The notes under the pieces: model-generated
Databases searched by the model: none
What the model saw: the letters and a program-made list of their open reading frames with translations, nothing else
What the model was told of the DNA's origin: nothing
Made by a program: the position numbers and the translations under genes
Assembly: GCF_022601715.1 (NCBI RefSeq)
Contig: NZ_JAKVIM010000012.1
Span: 61,942-125,941 of the forward strand
Length of the DNA: 64,000 bases
Direction of reading: 5' to 3'
Origin: Acinetobacter zhairuonensis
Lineage (GTDB): Bacteria; Pseudomonadota; Gammaproteobacteria; Pseudomonadales; Moraxellaceae
Shown: positions 26,186-35,594 of the stretch, one piece after another
Numbering within the stretch: the first letter of the stretch is position 1
Layout: every line of letters begins with the position of its first letter

Positions 26186-28810
26186 TTAAGCTGTTAATTG
26201 TTCTTTCTCTTCTTGGCTTTCCAAAAAGTCTTGAGCAAAACGCTGAAGTACACCACCCGCTTCATATACAGACACTTCTTCTTCTGTATCTAGGCGGCAA
26301 GTTACAGGCACTTCCACAACTTCATTTTTACCATCTGCCGTTGCACGCTCAATCACCAAAGTTAAAGTCGAACGTGGTGCAATGTTACCAATCACGCTAT
26401 AAAGCTCAGTACCATCCAACTTCAAGGTATTACGGTTTACACCTGCTTTAAACTCTAGTGGTAACACACCCATACCTACCAAGTTAGTACGGTGAATACG
26501 CTCGAAACCTTCTGCGACAATGGCTTCTACACCTGCAAGACGTACGCCTTTTGCAGCCCAGTCACGGCTAGAACCCTGACCATAGTCCGCACCTGCAATA
26601 ATGATCAGCGGTTGCTTACGGTTCATGTAAGTTTCAATCGCTTCCCACATACGCATCACTTCGCCTTCTGGCTCTACGCGTGCCTTCGAACCTTGTTTCA
26701 CTGTACCGTCAGAACGACGGACCATTTCGTTAAACAATTTCGGGTTGGCAAAAGTTGCACGTTGTGCGGTTAAGTGGTCACCACGGTGCGTAGCGTATGA
26801 GTTGAAGTCTTCTTCAGGCACACCCATTTTATGCAGGTATTCACCTGCCGCAGAGTCCATCAAAATTGCATTTGAAGGCGATAAATGGTCTGTAGTGATG
26901 TTGTCACCCAAAATTGCCAGCGGACGCATATTTGCCAAAGTACGTGGCGCAGCCAACGCACCTTCCCAGTACGGTGGGCGGCGAATATAAGTACTTTGTG
27001 GACGCCAGTCGTAAAGTGGGCTTTCCGCTTGCTCAACTTCACCCAAGTCAAACATTGGAATGTAGACTTTACGGAATTGTTCAGGCTTCACCGCTTCTTT
27101 TACCAACGCATCAATTTCAGCATCAGACGGCCAAATGTCTTTCAGGTAAATTGGATTACTGTCTTTGTCTGTACCCAGTGCATCTTTTTCGATGTCAAAA
27201 CGAATGGTACCCGCAATGGCATACGCTACAACGAGCGGTGGAGATGCCAAGAATGCTTGTTTCGCATAAGGGTGAATACGACCATCGAAGTTACGGTTAC
27301 CCGAAAGTACCGCTGTGGCATACAAGTCACGGTCAATGATTTCTTGCTGAATTTTTGGATCTAAGGCACCTGACATACCGTTACAAGTTGTGCAAGCATA
27401 CGCTACGATACCAAAGCCCAGTTTCTCAAGATCATTCAAAACACCCGCTTCTTCTAAATACAACGCAGCTGCTTTAGAACCAGGTGCAAATGAAGATTTC
27501 ACCCAAGGCTTACGCACTAAACCAAGCTCATTGGCTTTACGTGCCAACAAACCAGCAGCAACTGTATTACGTGGGTTAGAAGTATTTGTACACGAAGTAA
27601 TTGCCGCGATGATGATTGCACCATCAGGCATTAAGCCATCAGTACGCTGCTCAACCACACCAGCAATGCCTTTCTCTTTCAAGTCAGCGGTAGAAACACG
27701 TGCATGTGGATTTGATGGACCAGCGATGTTACGGGTAACAGTAGAAAGATCAAAACGTAGTACACGTGGGTACTCAGCTTTGGTCATGTCCGATGCCCAA
27801 AGACCAATTTCTTTCGCGTACTGTTCAACCAATGCCACTTGTGCATCTTCTCGACCAGTCAGGCGTAAATAATCAATGGTGTTTTGGTCGATGTAGAACA
27901 TCGCCGCAGTTGCACCGTACTCTGGGGTCATGTTGGAAATCGTCGCACGATCACCGACTGACATGCTGTCTGCACCTTCACCAAAGAATTCGAGGTAAGC
28001 ACCAACCACACGTTCTTTACGCAAGAACTCGGTCAAGGCAAGTACGATATCCGTAGCTGTGATACCCGCTTGACGTTGACCAACAAACTCAACCCCAATA
28101 ATGTCTGGTAGACGCATCCAAGATGCACGACCCAACATGACATTTTCAGCTTCTAAGCCACCGACACCGATAGAAATGACACCTAAAGCGTCCGTATGTG
28201 GGGTATGTGAATCCGTACCGACACAAGTATCTGGGAAAGCTACACCATCACGCGCCTGAATCACTGGAGACATTTTCTCCAAGTTGATTTGGTGCATAAT
28301 GCCGTTACCCGCAGGAATCACATCGACATTTTCAAATGCAGTTTTGGTCCACTCAATAAAGTGGAAACGGTCTTCGTTACGACGGTCTTCCACTGCACGG
28401 TTTTTCTCAAACGCGTCTGGGTCAAAACCACCGTATTCCACGGCTAAAGAGTGATCCACGATCAACTGCGTAGGTACGACTGGATTGACTTTAGATGGAT
28501 CACCACCTTTGTCTGCAATCGCATCACGTAAACCTGCAAGGTCAACCAATGCAGTTTGACCCAAGATGTCATGACATACCACACGCGCAGGATACCAAGG
28601 AAAATCCAGATCCTGACGACGTTCAATCAACTGTTTTAAGTATGCAGTTAAGTTTTCTGCATCTGCGCGACGAACCAACTGTTCTGCCAACACTTTAGAG
28701 GTGTATGGCAATGTCGCATAAGCACCAGGCTGAATATCTTCAACGGCTTGGCGTACATCATAGTAATCTAATGATGTGCCTGGCAATGTCTTACGATATT
28801 GGGTATTCAT
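26186..28810 (-). CDS. acnD: Fe-S 2-methylcitrate dehydratase AcnD
   Basis: This 874-residue aconitase-superfamily protein keeps the [4Fe-4S] cysteines in SCTNTSNP and ACTTCNG and the swivel-domain GSSRDWAAKG motif. The N-terminal TLPYTSKVLAEQLVRR and the length match the AcnD branch rather than AcnA or AcnB. AcnD dehydrates 2-methylcitrate in the methylcitrate cycle, giving a 2-methylaconitate that normally needs PrpF to isomerise. The start overlaps the prpC stop by one base (TAATG). No prpF follows in this window. Confidence 0.92.
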   Translation of the reverse strand: MNTQYRKTLPGTSLDYYDVRQAVEDIQPGAYATLPYTSKVLAEQLVRRADAENLTAYLKQLIERRQDLDFPWYPARVVCHDILGQTALVDLAGLRDAIADKGGDPSKVNPVVPTQLIVDHSLAVEYGGFDPDAFEKNRAVEDRRNEDRFHFIEWTKTAFENVDVIPAGNGIMHQINLEKMSPVIQARDGVAFPDTCVGTDSHTPHTDALGVISIGVGGLEAENVMLGRASWMRLPDIIGVEFVGQRQAGITATDIVLALTEFLRKERVVGAYLEFFGEGADSMSVGDRATISNMTPEYGATAAMFYIDQNTIDYLRLTGREDAQVALVEQYAKEIGLWASDMTKAEYPRVLRFDLSTVTRNIAGPSNPHARVSTADLKEKGIAGVVEQRTDGLMPDGAIIIAAITSCTNTSNPRNTVAAGLLARKANELGLVRKPWVKSSFAPGSKAAALYLEEAGVLNDLEKLGFGIVAYACTTCNGMSGALDPKIQQEIIDRDLYATAVLSGNRNFDGRIHPYAKQAFLASPPLVVAYAIAGTIRFDIEKDALGTDKDSNPIYLKDIWPSDAEIDALVKEAVKPEQFRKVYIPMFDLGEVEQAESPLYDWRPQSTYIRRPPYWEGALAAPRTLANMRPLAILGDNITTDHLSPSNAILMDSAAGEYLHKMGVPEEDFNSYATHRGDHLTAQRATFANPKLFNEMVRRSDGTVKQGSKARVEPEGEVMRMWEAIETYMNRKQPLIIIAGADYGQGSSRDWAAKGVRLAGVEAIVAEGFERIHRTNLVGMGVLPLEFKAGVNRNTLKLDGTELYSVIGNIAPRSTLTLVIERATADGKNEVVEVPVTCRLDTEEEVSVYEAGGVLQRFAQDFLESQEEKEQLTA

Positions 28811-29961
28811 TAAGCACGCTCTGCTAAAGGTTTGAATTCGAGGTTTTCAGGGCCTGTGTAGTTCGCACTTGGACGGATAATTTTGCCGTCTTGACGCTGT
28901 TCAATCACGTGTGCTGACCAACCTGCGGTACGGGCAATCACGAATAATGGCGTGAACATGGCTGTTGGAACACCCATCAAGTGGTAGCTCACCGCACTGA
29001 ACCAGTCGAGGTTCGGGAACATGTTTTTCACTTCTTTCATCACGGCTTCTAAGCGTTCCGCAATCAAATACATTTTTTTGTTTTCTTGTGCATCCGCCAA
29101 TTCAAGTGCAACTTGCTTAATCACTTCGTTACGTGGGTCAGCAATGGTGTAAACAGGGTGACCAAAACCAATCACCACTTCTTTGTTTTCTACACGCTTA
29201 CGAATGTCTGCTTCTGCTTCATCTGCATTGTCATAACGCTGTTGAATCACGAATGCAACTTCATTCGCGCCACCATGTTTCGGACCACGTAATGCACCAA
29301 TTGCGCCTGCAATCGTGGAGTACATGTCTGAACCTGTCCCTGCAATCACCCGTGAAGTAAAAGTAGAGGCATTAAACTCGTGCTCTGCGTACAAGATCAA
29401 TGAAGTGTGCATCGCCTGAATCCATTGTTCACATGGTTTTTCACCGTGTAACAAATGCAGGAAGTGCGCACCAATTGAGTCATCATCGGTTTCAACTTCA
29501 ATGCGTTTGCCGTTGTGGCTGAAGTGGTACCAGTACAGCAACATTGAACCGAAAGATGCCATTAACTTGTCTGCGATGTCACGTGCACCTGCATAGTTAT
29601 GGTCTTCATGTTCTGGAGTTAAGCAACCTAGAACCGAAACGCCTGTACGCATCACGTCCATTGGATGTGCATATGGAGGAAGCTGTTCTAACGCAGCTTT
29701 AAGTGATGCTGGTAAACCGCGAAGTGCTTTGAGTTTATTTTTATAAGCTTTCAGTTCAGCTTTGTTGGGTAATTTGCCGTGCACCAAAAGGTAAGCCACT
29801 TCTTCAAATTCACTTTGACCAGCAAGGTCTAAAATGTCATAACCACGGTAGTGCAAGTCATTACCACTACGACCTACGGTACAAAGGGCTGTATTACCCG
29901 CAACTTGACCGCTTAGTGCAACTGACTTCTTTGGCTTAAATCCTGTTGTTGTAGCATTCAT
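28810..29961 (-). CDS. prpC: 2-Methylcitrate synthase PrpC
   Basis: The 383-residue protein is a citrate-synthase-fold enzyme: RGYDILDLA, the catalytic histidine regions [10 protein letters not shown] and GFGHPVY, and the C-terminal RPSANYTGP. It condenses propionyl-CoA with oxaloacetate. The short length and the partnership with prpB and acnD separate it from the TCA-cycle enzyme GltA. It is 101 bases downstream of prpB. Confidence 0.95.
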   Translation of the reverse strand: MNATTTGFKPKKSVALSGQVAGNTALCTVGRSGNDLHYRGYDILDLAGQSEFEEVAYLLVHGKLPNKAELKAYKNKLKALRGLPASLKAALEQLPPYAHPMDVMRTGVSVLGCLTPEHEDHNYAGARDIADKLMASFGSMLLYWYHFSHNGKRIEVETDDDSIGAHFLHLLHGEKPCEQWIQAMHTSLILYAEHEFNASTFTSRVIAGTGSDMYSTIAGAIGALRGPKHGGANEVAFVIQQRYDNADEAEADIRKRVENKEVVIGFGHPVYTIADPRNEVIKQVALELADAQENKKMYLIAERLEAVMKEVKNMFPNLDWFSAVSYHLMGVPTAMFTPLFVIARTAGWSAHVIEQRQDGKIIRPSANYTGPENLEFKPLAERA

Positions 29962-30062
29962 AAGATCTTCCTTCTTCCATTGGGTGGATCAAATCATTGT
30001 TATTCATCGTGACTGCTGTATTTCCTGTGCGGACACGATGAATTGTCCAGTAAATTCTGTTG

Positions 30063-30947
30063 TTATTTATTTTTTACAAAAGAGGCATCAAGGTACTGTT
30101 CAAATGCATGGTAGTTAATACGGTCATACAATTCTTGACGGGTTTGCATGGTATCGACCACGTTCTTTTGCGTGCCTTCTTTACGTAAGGTGGTGTAGAC
30201 GTTTTCTGCTGCCTTGTTCATGGCACGGAAAGCAGAAAGTGGATACAGCGCAATGCTCACATCCGCAGAAGCCAATTCTTCTGTGGTGAATAAAGGTGTA
30301 GAACCAAATTCAGTAATGTTCGCTAAAATAGGCACATGGGTCGCAGCAGCAAACTGCTTGTACATTGCCAATTCAGTAATCGCTTCTGGGAACAACATGT
30401 CCGCACCTGCTTCAATATAAGCCCCTGCGCGGTCAATCGCAGCTTGTAAACCTTCTACTGCTAACGCATCGGTACGTGCCATAATCACAAACTTGTCGTC
30501 ACCACGTGCATCAACAGCTGCTTTAATACGATCCACCATTTCTTGTTGTGAAACAATGGCTTTGTTTGGACGGTGACCACAACGCTTTGCACCCACTTGG
30601 TCTTCAATGTGCATTGCTGCTGCGCCAAACTTGATTAACGCTTTAGTGGTACGTGCAATATTGAATGCAGAAGCACCGAAACCTGTATCTGCATCGACCA
30701 ATAAAGGTAAGTCACACACATCGGTAATACGGCGTACATCTGTCAGAACGTCATCAAGGTTGCTAATGCCCAAGTCAGGTAGACCTAGAGAACCTGCCGC
30801 AACACCACCGCCAGATAAGTAAATTGCTTTATAGCCCGCACGTTTTGCCAATAAAGCATGGTTGGCGTTGATGGTACCGACCACTTGTAAAGGATGCTCG
30901 CTAGCGACTGCATCACGGAATTTCTGTCCTGCTGATAACGTTGACAT
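30063..30947 (-). CDS. prpB: 2-Methylisocitrate lyase PrpB
   Basis: The ATG at 30947 (294 residues) has GGGAG six bases upstream and is preferred over a GTG at 30968. The protein belongs to the isocitrate lyase/PEP mutase family, with the catalytic KRCGHRPNK loop, the DADTGFG metal site and the EDQ motif. It splits 2-methylisocitrate into pyruvate and succinate. It follows gntR by 23 bases, so regulator and enzymes share a transcript. Confidence 0.95.
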   Translation of the reverse strand: MSTLSAGQKFRDAVASEHPLQVVGTINANHALLAKRAGYKAIYLSGGGVAAGSLGLPDLGISNLDDVLTDVRRITDVCDLPLLVDADTGFGASAFNIARTTKALIKFGAAAMHIEDQVGAKRCGHRPNKAIVSQQEMVDRIKAAVDARGDDKFVIMARTDALAVEGLQAAIDRAGAYIEAGADMLFPEAITELAMYKQFAAATHVPILANITEFGSTPLFTTEELASADVSIALYPLSAFRAMNKAAENVYTTLRKEGTQKNVVDTMQTRQELYDRINYHAFEQYLDASFVKNK

Positions 30948-30970
30948 AAGTTCTCCCTCTCTCCTCACGA

Positions 30971-31654
30971 TTAAGAAAAATGTTGTTGAATATTTTGATA
31001 TGACGAAGCGATATGACGGCGCATGAGTAACTCCGCCAGTTCTGCATCACCTTCGGCAATCGCATCTAAAATACGGATATGTTCCGACAAGGCTTTGTGT
31101 GGACGATTTGGTGTTTTGGAATACTGGACTCGGTACATCCGAATCAAGTGATACAACTCATCACACAGCATCTTTTCTAGGGTTTTATTGCCACAATTTT
31201 TAATGATGCAATAATGAAAATCGTCCTGACCTTCTTGTAAGTAATATCCTTTACCTTCTTTAAAATCTGGATCTTGCGCATGCATATGCAACACTTCACG
31301 CAAGTTTAGAATTTGTTGCTTATCGATGCTTTGTGCCGCCAAACGACATGCCAGACCTTCTAAATTTTCACGAATTTGGTATAGCTCGAATAATTGCTGA
31401 TGTGACAAGGACACCACACGCGCACCGACATGCGCAGTACGTTCAACCAGTTTTTGCCCTTCTAAACGATGAATCGCTTCACGTAAAGGACCACGGCTGA
31501 TGCCATACACACGCGCCAGCTCAGGTTCAGAAATCTTGCTGCCCGCTGCAATTTCACCACTCACAATCGCAGTTTGAATCTTTCTGAAAATTTGGTCTGT
31601 TAAAGTCGCGGTAGCAACCTGTTTAGTCTGTGTAGACAGCTCGTCAGTTAGCAT
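30971..31654 (-). CDS. GntR-family regulator of the propionate operon
   Basis: The 227-residue protein has an N-terminal winged helix ([32 protein letters not shown], described in two parts: recognition helix near residues 44-58, wing to 75) and a C-terminal FCD domain with the spaced His/Asp residues that bind a ligand or metal. It heads the prpBC-acnD operon and probably represses it; the ligand may be 2-methylcitrate. Two ATTGTCAACAA repeats lie immediately upstream. There is no clear Shine-Dalgarno site before the ATG, and one operator abuts the start codon. Confidence 0.88.
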   Translation of the reverse strand: MLTDELSTQTKQVATATLTDQIFRKIQTAIVSGEIAAGSKISEPELARVYGISRGPLREAIHRLEGQKLVERTAHVGARVVSLSHQQLFELYQIRENLEGLACRLAAQSIDKQQILNLREVLHMHAQDPDFKEGKGYYLQEGQDDFHYCIIKNCGNKTLEKMLCDELYHLIRMYRVQYSKTPNRPHKALSEHIRILDAIAEGDAELAELLMRRHIASSYQNIQQHFS

Positions 31655-31728
31655 ATTGTCAACAATCAGTTCAATTATTAGCTAAAATAAGCACAAATAA
31701 ATTAAATTGCAATAAGATTGTCAACAAC
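31655..31728 (-). promoter_or_regulatory. GntR operator pair and promoter of gntR-prpBC-acnD
   Basis: ATTGTCAACAAT at 31655-31666 and ATTGTCAACAAC at 31717-31728 share an 11-base core with TTGT-N2-ACAA symmetry, as expected for GntR/FadR-type operators. On the minus strand the distal copy contains TTGACA, a consensus -35, with TTTATT 17 bases on as a possible -10. Repressor bound there would block RNA polymerase; the proximal copy touches the start codon. Confidence 0.65.
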
Positions 31729-32027
31729 TTTGGTATTAGAGTTGCAAACCTGATTGAAGATGACTTGACAAAGATTAAGTAGAATCATAACTGGCTTCCA
31801 TTCTGAAGATGTTGCATTACCACACCTCAATAAATTATTTTAATTCAATGTTTTAAATCTTATTTCCATGCCTGTTCCGTGATAGAACCACAATTTTTAT
31901 CGCGATGTCATGACCTGCTCTATGAACACTGGGCTAGAGTCAAATCACGCAATTGTCCCGAATGACCCTTGAGTTTTATTGTCGACACTTCAGTTTTTGT
32001 TTTGCTCTATCTGTTATGCCGTAATCG
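31729..32027. other. Gap between gntR and the P-type ATPase terminator
   Basis: About 300 bases without a supported gene. It is AT-rich, contains no ORF with a plausible start and ribosome-binding site, and no repeat was noticed. Confidence 0.5.
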
Positions 32028-32060
32028 AAAAAAAGCCTCAAGGAAATGCTTGAGGCTTTT
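32028..32060 (-). terminator. Terminator of the P-type ATPase gene
   Basis: A perfect 12-base stem (AAAAGCCTCAAG / CTTGAGGCTTTT) with a six-base loop and a T-run on the minus strand, 25 bases past the ATPase stop. Confidence 0.9.
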
Positions 32061-32084
32061 GTTACCATTTATATGCTGTGCGAC

Positions 32085-35051
32085 TTACTTCGCCTTTTGT
32101 AAACGTAAGGCATTCAGTACCACTGATAGTGAACTGAGTGACATTGCCACCGCAGCAAACATTGGTGTGAGCAACAAACCAGTCAATGGATAGAAAATCC
32201 CTGCGGCTACGGGTACACCTAAGCCATTATACAAAAATGAAAATGCGAGGTTTTGTTTCATATTACGTACGCCCAGTTTCGCCATATGTACCGCATCGGC
32301 AGCACCGCGAATATCGCCTTTGACTAAAGTCACTTGTGCGGTTTGTTTGGCAATATCGGTTCCGTTACCCATCGCAATCCCAACATTGGCTTGTGCAAGG
32401 GCTGGCGCATCATTAATCCCATCCCCCGCCATCGCGACAATTTTACCTTGGGCTTGATACTGCTTCACGATTTCCAATTTTTCGGTTGGGGTACAGTTGC
32501 CATAGACATGCTGAATCCCCAACTCTTTTGCCACCAGTTGTGCATTTTTCTCATGGTCACCAGTTGCCATCACCACTTCAATGCCATCATCGATCAACTG
32601 TTGAATCACTTGATGAGCATTGGCTTTAATCGCATCGTGAATAGAAATATAAGCAAGCACTTCGTCACTATTGCTTAAGAAACTGATCACATTGCCCATT
32701 GCACGCTGTTGATCCAGTTGACTTTGTAGTGAGGCATCTAAAGTAATGCCAAGTTGTTCCAGTAACTTTTGACTGCCAATATAAAGCGTTTGCGCACCAA
32801 TCTGACCTTTGACCCCAAAGCCTGTGACATCTTCAAAGTCTTCCACTTTCAACAACTGCTGTGCAGGCACCAATTGCGTCAAGGTTTGTGCAATCGGATG
32901 ACTTGAAAACTGCTCAATCGAGGCAATCCACTGTTCCGCCTGAGCTTGCTCTACATTTGGACTTAACACACGAATTTCTTTTAAACTCGGTTTCCCTTCA
33001 GTCAGCGTCCCTGTTTTGTCGATAATTAATGTATTGACCTTACTTAAGGCTTCGATCGCTTCTGCATCTTTAAACAAGACCCCTTTTTGCGCTGCACGAC
33101 CTGTGGTTGCCATCACCGACATTGGTGTGGCTAAACCGAGCGCACATGGACAGGCAATAATCAGCACTGCCACGGCACACATCAAGGCTAAGTCAAATTG
33201 CGCGCCACCAAACAGCATCCACGCCACGAAGGTCAGTAGGCTAATGATTAACACCACAATCACAAAATATTTGGCAACGACATCGGCTAAACGCTGTAGT
33301 GGTGCTTTAGAACGTTGTGCTTCTGCGACCGTCTGAATCATTTTCGCCAAAGTGGTATTGGCACCAACTGCAGTGGTTTGTATGCGAATACTACCTTGCT
33401 GATTCACCGTGCCACCAATCACGCTGTCATGCACTTGTTTTTTTACAGGCACAGGCTCGCCCGTCATCATTGCTTCATCGACATAGGTCTTGCCTTCAAC
33501 CACCACACCATCCAGTGGAATCTGCTCACCTGAGGAAATCTGTAAAATATCCCCTTGTTTGACCATACCAATATCCACCTCAACCACTTGATCGGCTTGC
33601 ACCAACTTCGCTGTGTTGACTTGCAGTTTCAGCAAGGATTTCAGTGAATCTGCGGTCTTGGCACGGGCTTTGAGCTCCATAACTTGCCCAAGTAAGCTTA
33701 AGGACACGATCATACATGCAGCTTCAAAGTACACCGCCACGCCATGTCCTGCCTTGGCCTCCATGGGAATCACACTCGGAAAAATGGTCGCCACTACACT
33801 ATAAATATAGGCCGCCAACACCCCGACGCCAATCAAACTCCACATATTCAAATTGCGGGTTTTATAGGATGTCCAGCACCGCTCTATAATCGGTTTACCC
33901 GCCCAGAGCACCACGGGCGTCGCAAGCACCAGTTCGATCCACGGCTGAATATGCGGTGAAATAAAACTGTGAATATGTGAAGCCATCGCCATTACGAACA
34001 CGATTAGGGTTAAGGGCAAAGTCAGCCAAAACCGATGGCTAAAATCGACCAATTCTGGGTTGGGGGCATCATTTAAAGTTGGCTGCATCGGCTCAAGTGC
34101 CATGCCACAAATTGGACAAGTCCCCGGTCCCTTTTGCACAATTTCAGGATCCATGGGACAGGTATAATCCATATCTGCTGCACCCTCAGGTACAGGGCGC
34201 TCATCTGGTGGAATCAAATAAAACTCAGGGTCCGCCTTAAACTTATCTAAGCATGATGGATTGCAGAAATAATAGGTTTGCTGTTGATAGTCAGTTTTGA
34301 GTTCGGTGTTCGGGTCAACAGACATGCCACAAACTGGGTCAATAAACGCTGGTGCTCCAGATTGCGCAGTGTGTTCATGTTGATGTTTGCCACCACCACA
34401 GCAACTACTTGTTGCGGGTTCTACTTTGGGCTTTGGTGCACAGCAACTTGACTCTGAATCTGCTGATTGAGTTTCTAGTTTTTTGGATTCTGTGCCGCAA
34501 CAAGATGCTGTTTTCTGGGTTTCTGGTTTCGCAGAGCCACAACATCCTGACGCTTTCGGAGTATTCTCTACTTGAGTCGTGACATAAGTTTCAGGTGCAG
34601 CTATAAATTTTTGCTGACATTTTTCACTACAGAAATAGTAATTCTGCCCCTGCCATTCCGTATGTGGTTTGCTTATGTCTGTGACAGTCATGCCGCACAC
34701 AGGATCAATAAAGCTTTCTGTTTTAGTCACTTCACTTTGCTTGTGTTTGCTCGAACACCCACAGCCTGATGATGCCACTGTACCTTCAGTTGGAGATGAT
34801 GCATTGTTGACATCTGTTTTCGGTTGACTACAACAAGCGCTAGGCGTTTTTTCTGAGCCTAAATATGCTTCTGGATTTGCTGCAAATTTGTTTAAGCAAC
34901 CTGAACAACAGAACAAATATCGAACCGATTGATACGCATAGGCATGTGGAGAATCCTCTGCAACTGGCATACCACACACAGGATCCACATTTATTACAGA
35001 TGGCGATAATTTGTCTTTGGAACAGCAAGAAGTTTTGTGTTGTTCACTCAT
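32085..35051 (-). CDS. Copper-type P1B ATPase with three YHS domains
   Basis: The 988-residue protein has the P1B core: ACPCALG in TM6, DKTGT phosphorylation site, GDGINDAP, and the Cu(I)-type signatures Y-N in TM7 (FLYNGLG) and MSLSSLSVVLNALRL in TM8. Its N-terminus is unusual. Three YHS/TRASH domains (about 22-64, 114-157, 236-280) and a CPMDPE...CPICGM heavy-metal domain (296-322) are joined by linkers with CC pairs near 9, 73, 170, 184, 203 and 217 and a KHQHEH run. No classical GMxCxxC HMA domain is present. It faces a merR gene across a MerR-type promoter and probably exports copper or another soft metal. Confidence 0.9.
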   Translation of the reverse strand: MSEQHKTSCCSKDKLSPSVINVDPVCGMPVAEDSPHAYAYQSVRYLFCCSGCLNKFAANPEAYLGSEKTPSACCSQPKTDVNNASSPTEGTVASSGCGCSSKHKQSEVTKTESFIDPVCGMTVTDISKPHTEWQGQNYYFCSEKCQQKFIAAPETYVTTQVENTPKASGCCGSAKPETQKTASCCGTESKKLETQSADSESSCCAPKPKVEPATSSCCGGGKHQHEHTAQSGAPAFIDPVCGMSVDPNTELKTDYQQQTYYFCNPSCLDKFKADPEFYLIPPDERPVPEGAADMDYTCPMDPEIVQKGPGTCPICGMALEPMQPTLNDAPNPELVDFSHRFWLTLPLTLIVFVMAMASHIHSFISPHIQPWIELVLATPVVLWAGKPIIERCWTSYKTRNLNMWSLIGVGVLAAYIYSVVATIFPSVIPMEAKAGHGVAVYFEAACMIVSLSLLGQVMELKARAKTADSLKSLLKLQVNTAKLVQADQVVEVDIGMVKQGDILQISSGEQIPLDGVVVEGKTYVDEAMMTGEPVPVKKQVHDSVIGGTVNQQGSIRIQTTAVGANTTLAKMIQTVAEAQRSKAPLQRLADVVAKYFVIVVLIISLLTFVAWMLFGGAQFDLALMCAVAVLIIACPCALGLATPMSVMATTGRAAQKGVLFKDAEAIEALSKVNTLIIDKTGTLTEGKPSLKEIRVLSPNVEQAQAEQWIASIEQFSSHPIAQTLTQLVPAQQLLKVEDFEDVTGFGVKGQIGAQTLYIGSQKLLEQLGITLDASLQSQLDQQRAMGNVISFLSNSDEVLAYISIHDAIKANAHQVIQQLIDDGIEVVMATGDHEKNAQLVAKELGIQHVYGNCTPTEKLEIVKQYQAQGKIVAMAGDGINDAPALAQANVGIAMGNGTDIAKQTAQVTLVKGDIRGAADAVHMAKLGVRNMKQNLAFSFLYNGLGVPVAAGIFYPLTGLLLTPMFAAVAMSLSSLSVVLNALRLQKAK

Positions 35052-35082
35052 TCTGACTCACCTTTTATTTTTTGATTGTGTT

Positions 35083-35114
35083 AGCATAAAGTCTGTACCT
35101 AGGTACTGAGTCAA
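35083..35114 (-). promoter_or_regulatory. MerR-type stretched promoter and operator
   Basis: On the minus strand TTGACT (35109-35114) and TATGCT (35083-35088) are separated by 20 bases, the over-long spacing that MerR-family activators correct by twisting DNA. Between them is the dyad GTAC-CTAG-GTAC (35095-35106) inside a near-palindrome spanning 35091-35110. This layout resembles the mer operator (GTAC-N4-GTAC) and drives the ATPase gene. Confidence 0.8.
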
Positions 35115-35133
35115 GCCTTTTGGAGATTATTTT

Positions 35134-35529
35134 ATGCTCACCATCGGCAAACTGGCAAAACACTGCCATGTCAATGTAGAAACCATTCGTTATTATCAAC
35201 GCATTGGTCTGATGCGCATTCCTGAAACAACTCAGAACTATCGTTACTATGGTCAGCAAGATATTGAAACCTTAAGCTTTATCCAAAAAGGTAAAGATGC
35301 AGGCCTACAACTCAGTGAAATTCAGGATTTATTGCACTTACAACTGGATGATCGTGAAAAGGTCCGAGAAGTCATTCAGCAACGACTAGAAAAAATTGAC
35401 CAACGCATTCAAGAATTGAATGCCTTAAAACAGCGCCTATCGAGTTGGGTAGATGAATGCAGAACCACGGAAAATAACTGTTGTCCAATTTTGCAAGAAC
35501 TGAAAAAAAGTTCGTCCTCCTCGCTCTAA
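35134..35529 (+). CDS. MerR-family metal-responsive regulator
   Basis: The 131-residue protein has the MerR winged helix (IGKLAKHCHVNVETIRYYQRIGL, recognition part near 14-25), a coiled-coil dimer helix (about 80-112) and a metal loop with Cys-x7-Cys-Pro-Ile (C at about 109 and 117, with an extra adjacent Cys). The loop aligns with CueR's two metal cysteines. The helix position that carries Cys in MerR and ZntR is not Cys here, which fits a monovalent metal such as Cu(I). A GGAG site lies ten bases before the ATG. It is divergent from the P1B ATPase, its likely target. Confidence 0.88.
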   Translation: MLTIGKLAKHCHVNVETIRYYQRIGLMRIPETTQNYRYYGQQDIETLSFIQKGKDAGLQLSEIQDLLHLQLDDREKVREVIQQRLEKIDQRIQELNALKQRLSSWVDECRTTENNCCPILQELKKSSSSSL

Positions 35530-35594
35530 ACTGATTGTTTTACTGGTCATCACACTGACTAAAATCTCAAATAAACTCAGGACAGCACTTCATC

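Noticed and set aside
27000..28700. Several ORFs on the plus strand across acnD
   Set aside because: They are antisense shadows of a highly conserved enzyme gene.
31969..32193. 74-codon plus-strand ORF beside the P-type ATPase end
   Set aside because: It reads through the ATPase terminator and into the antisense of its coding region; no start signal.
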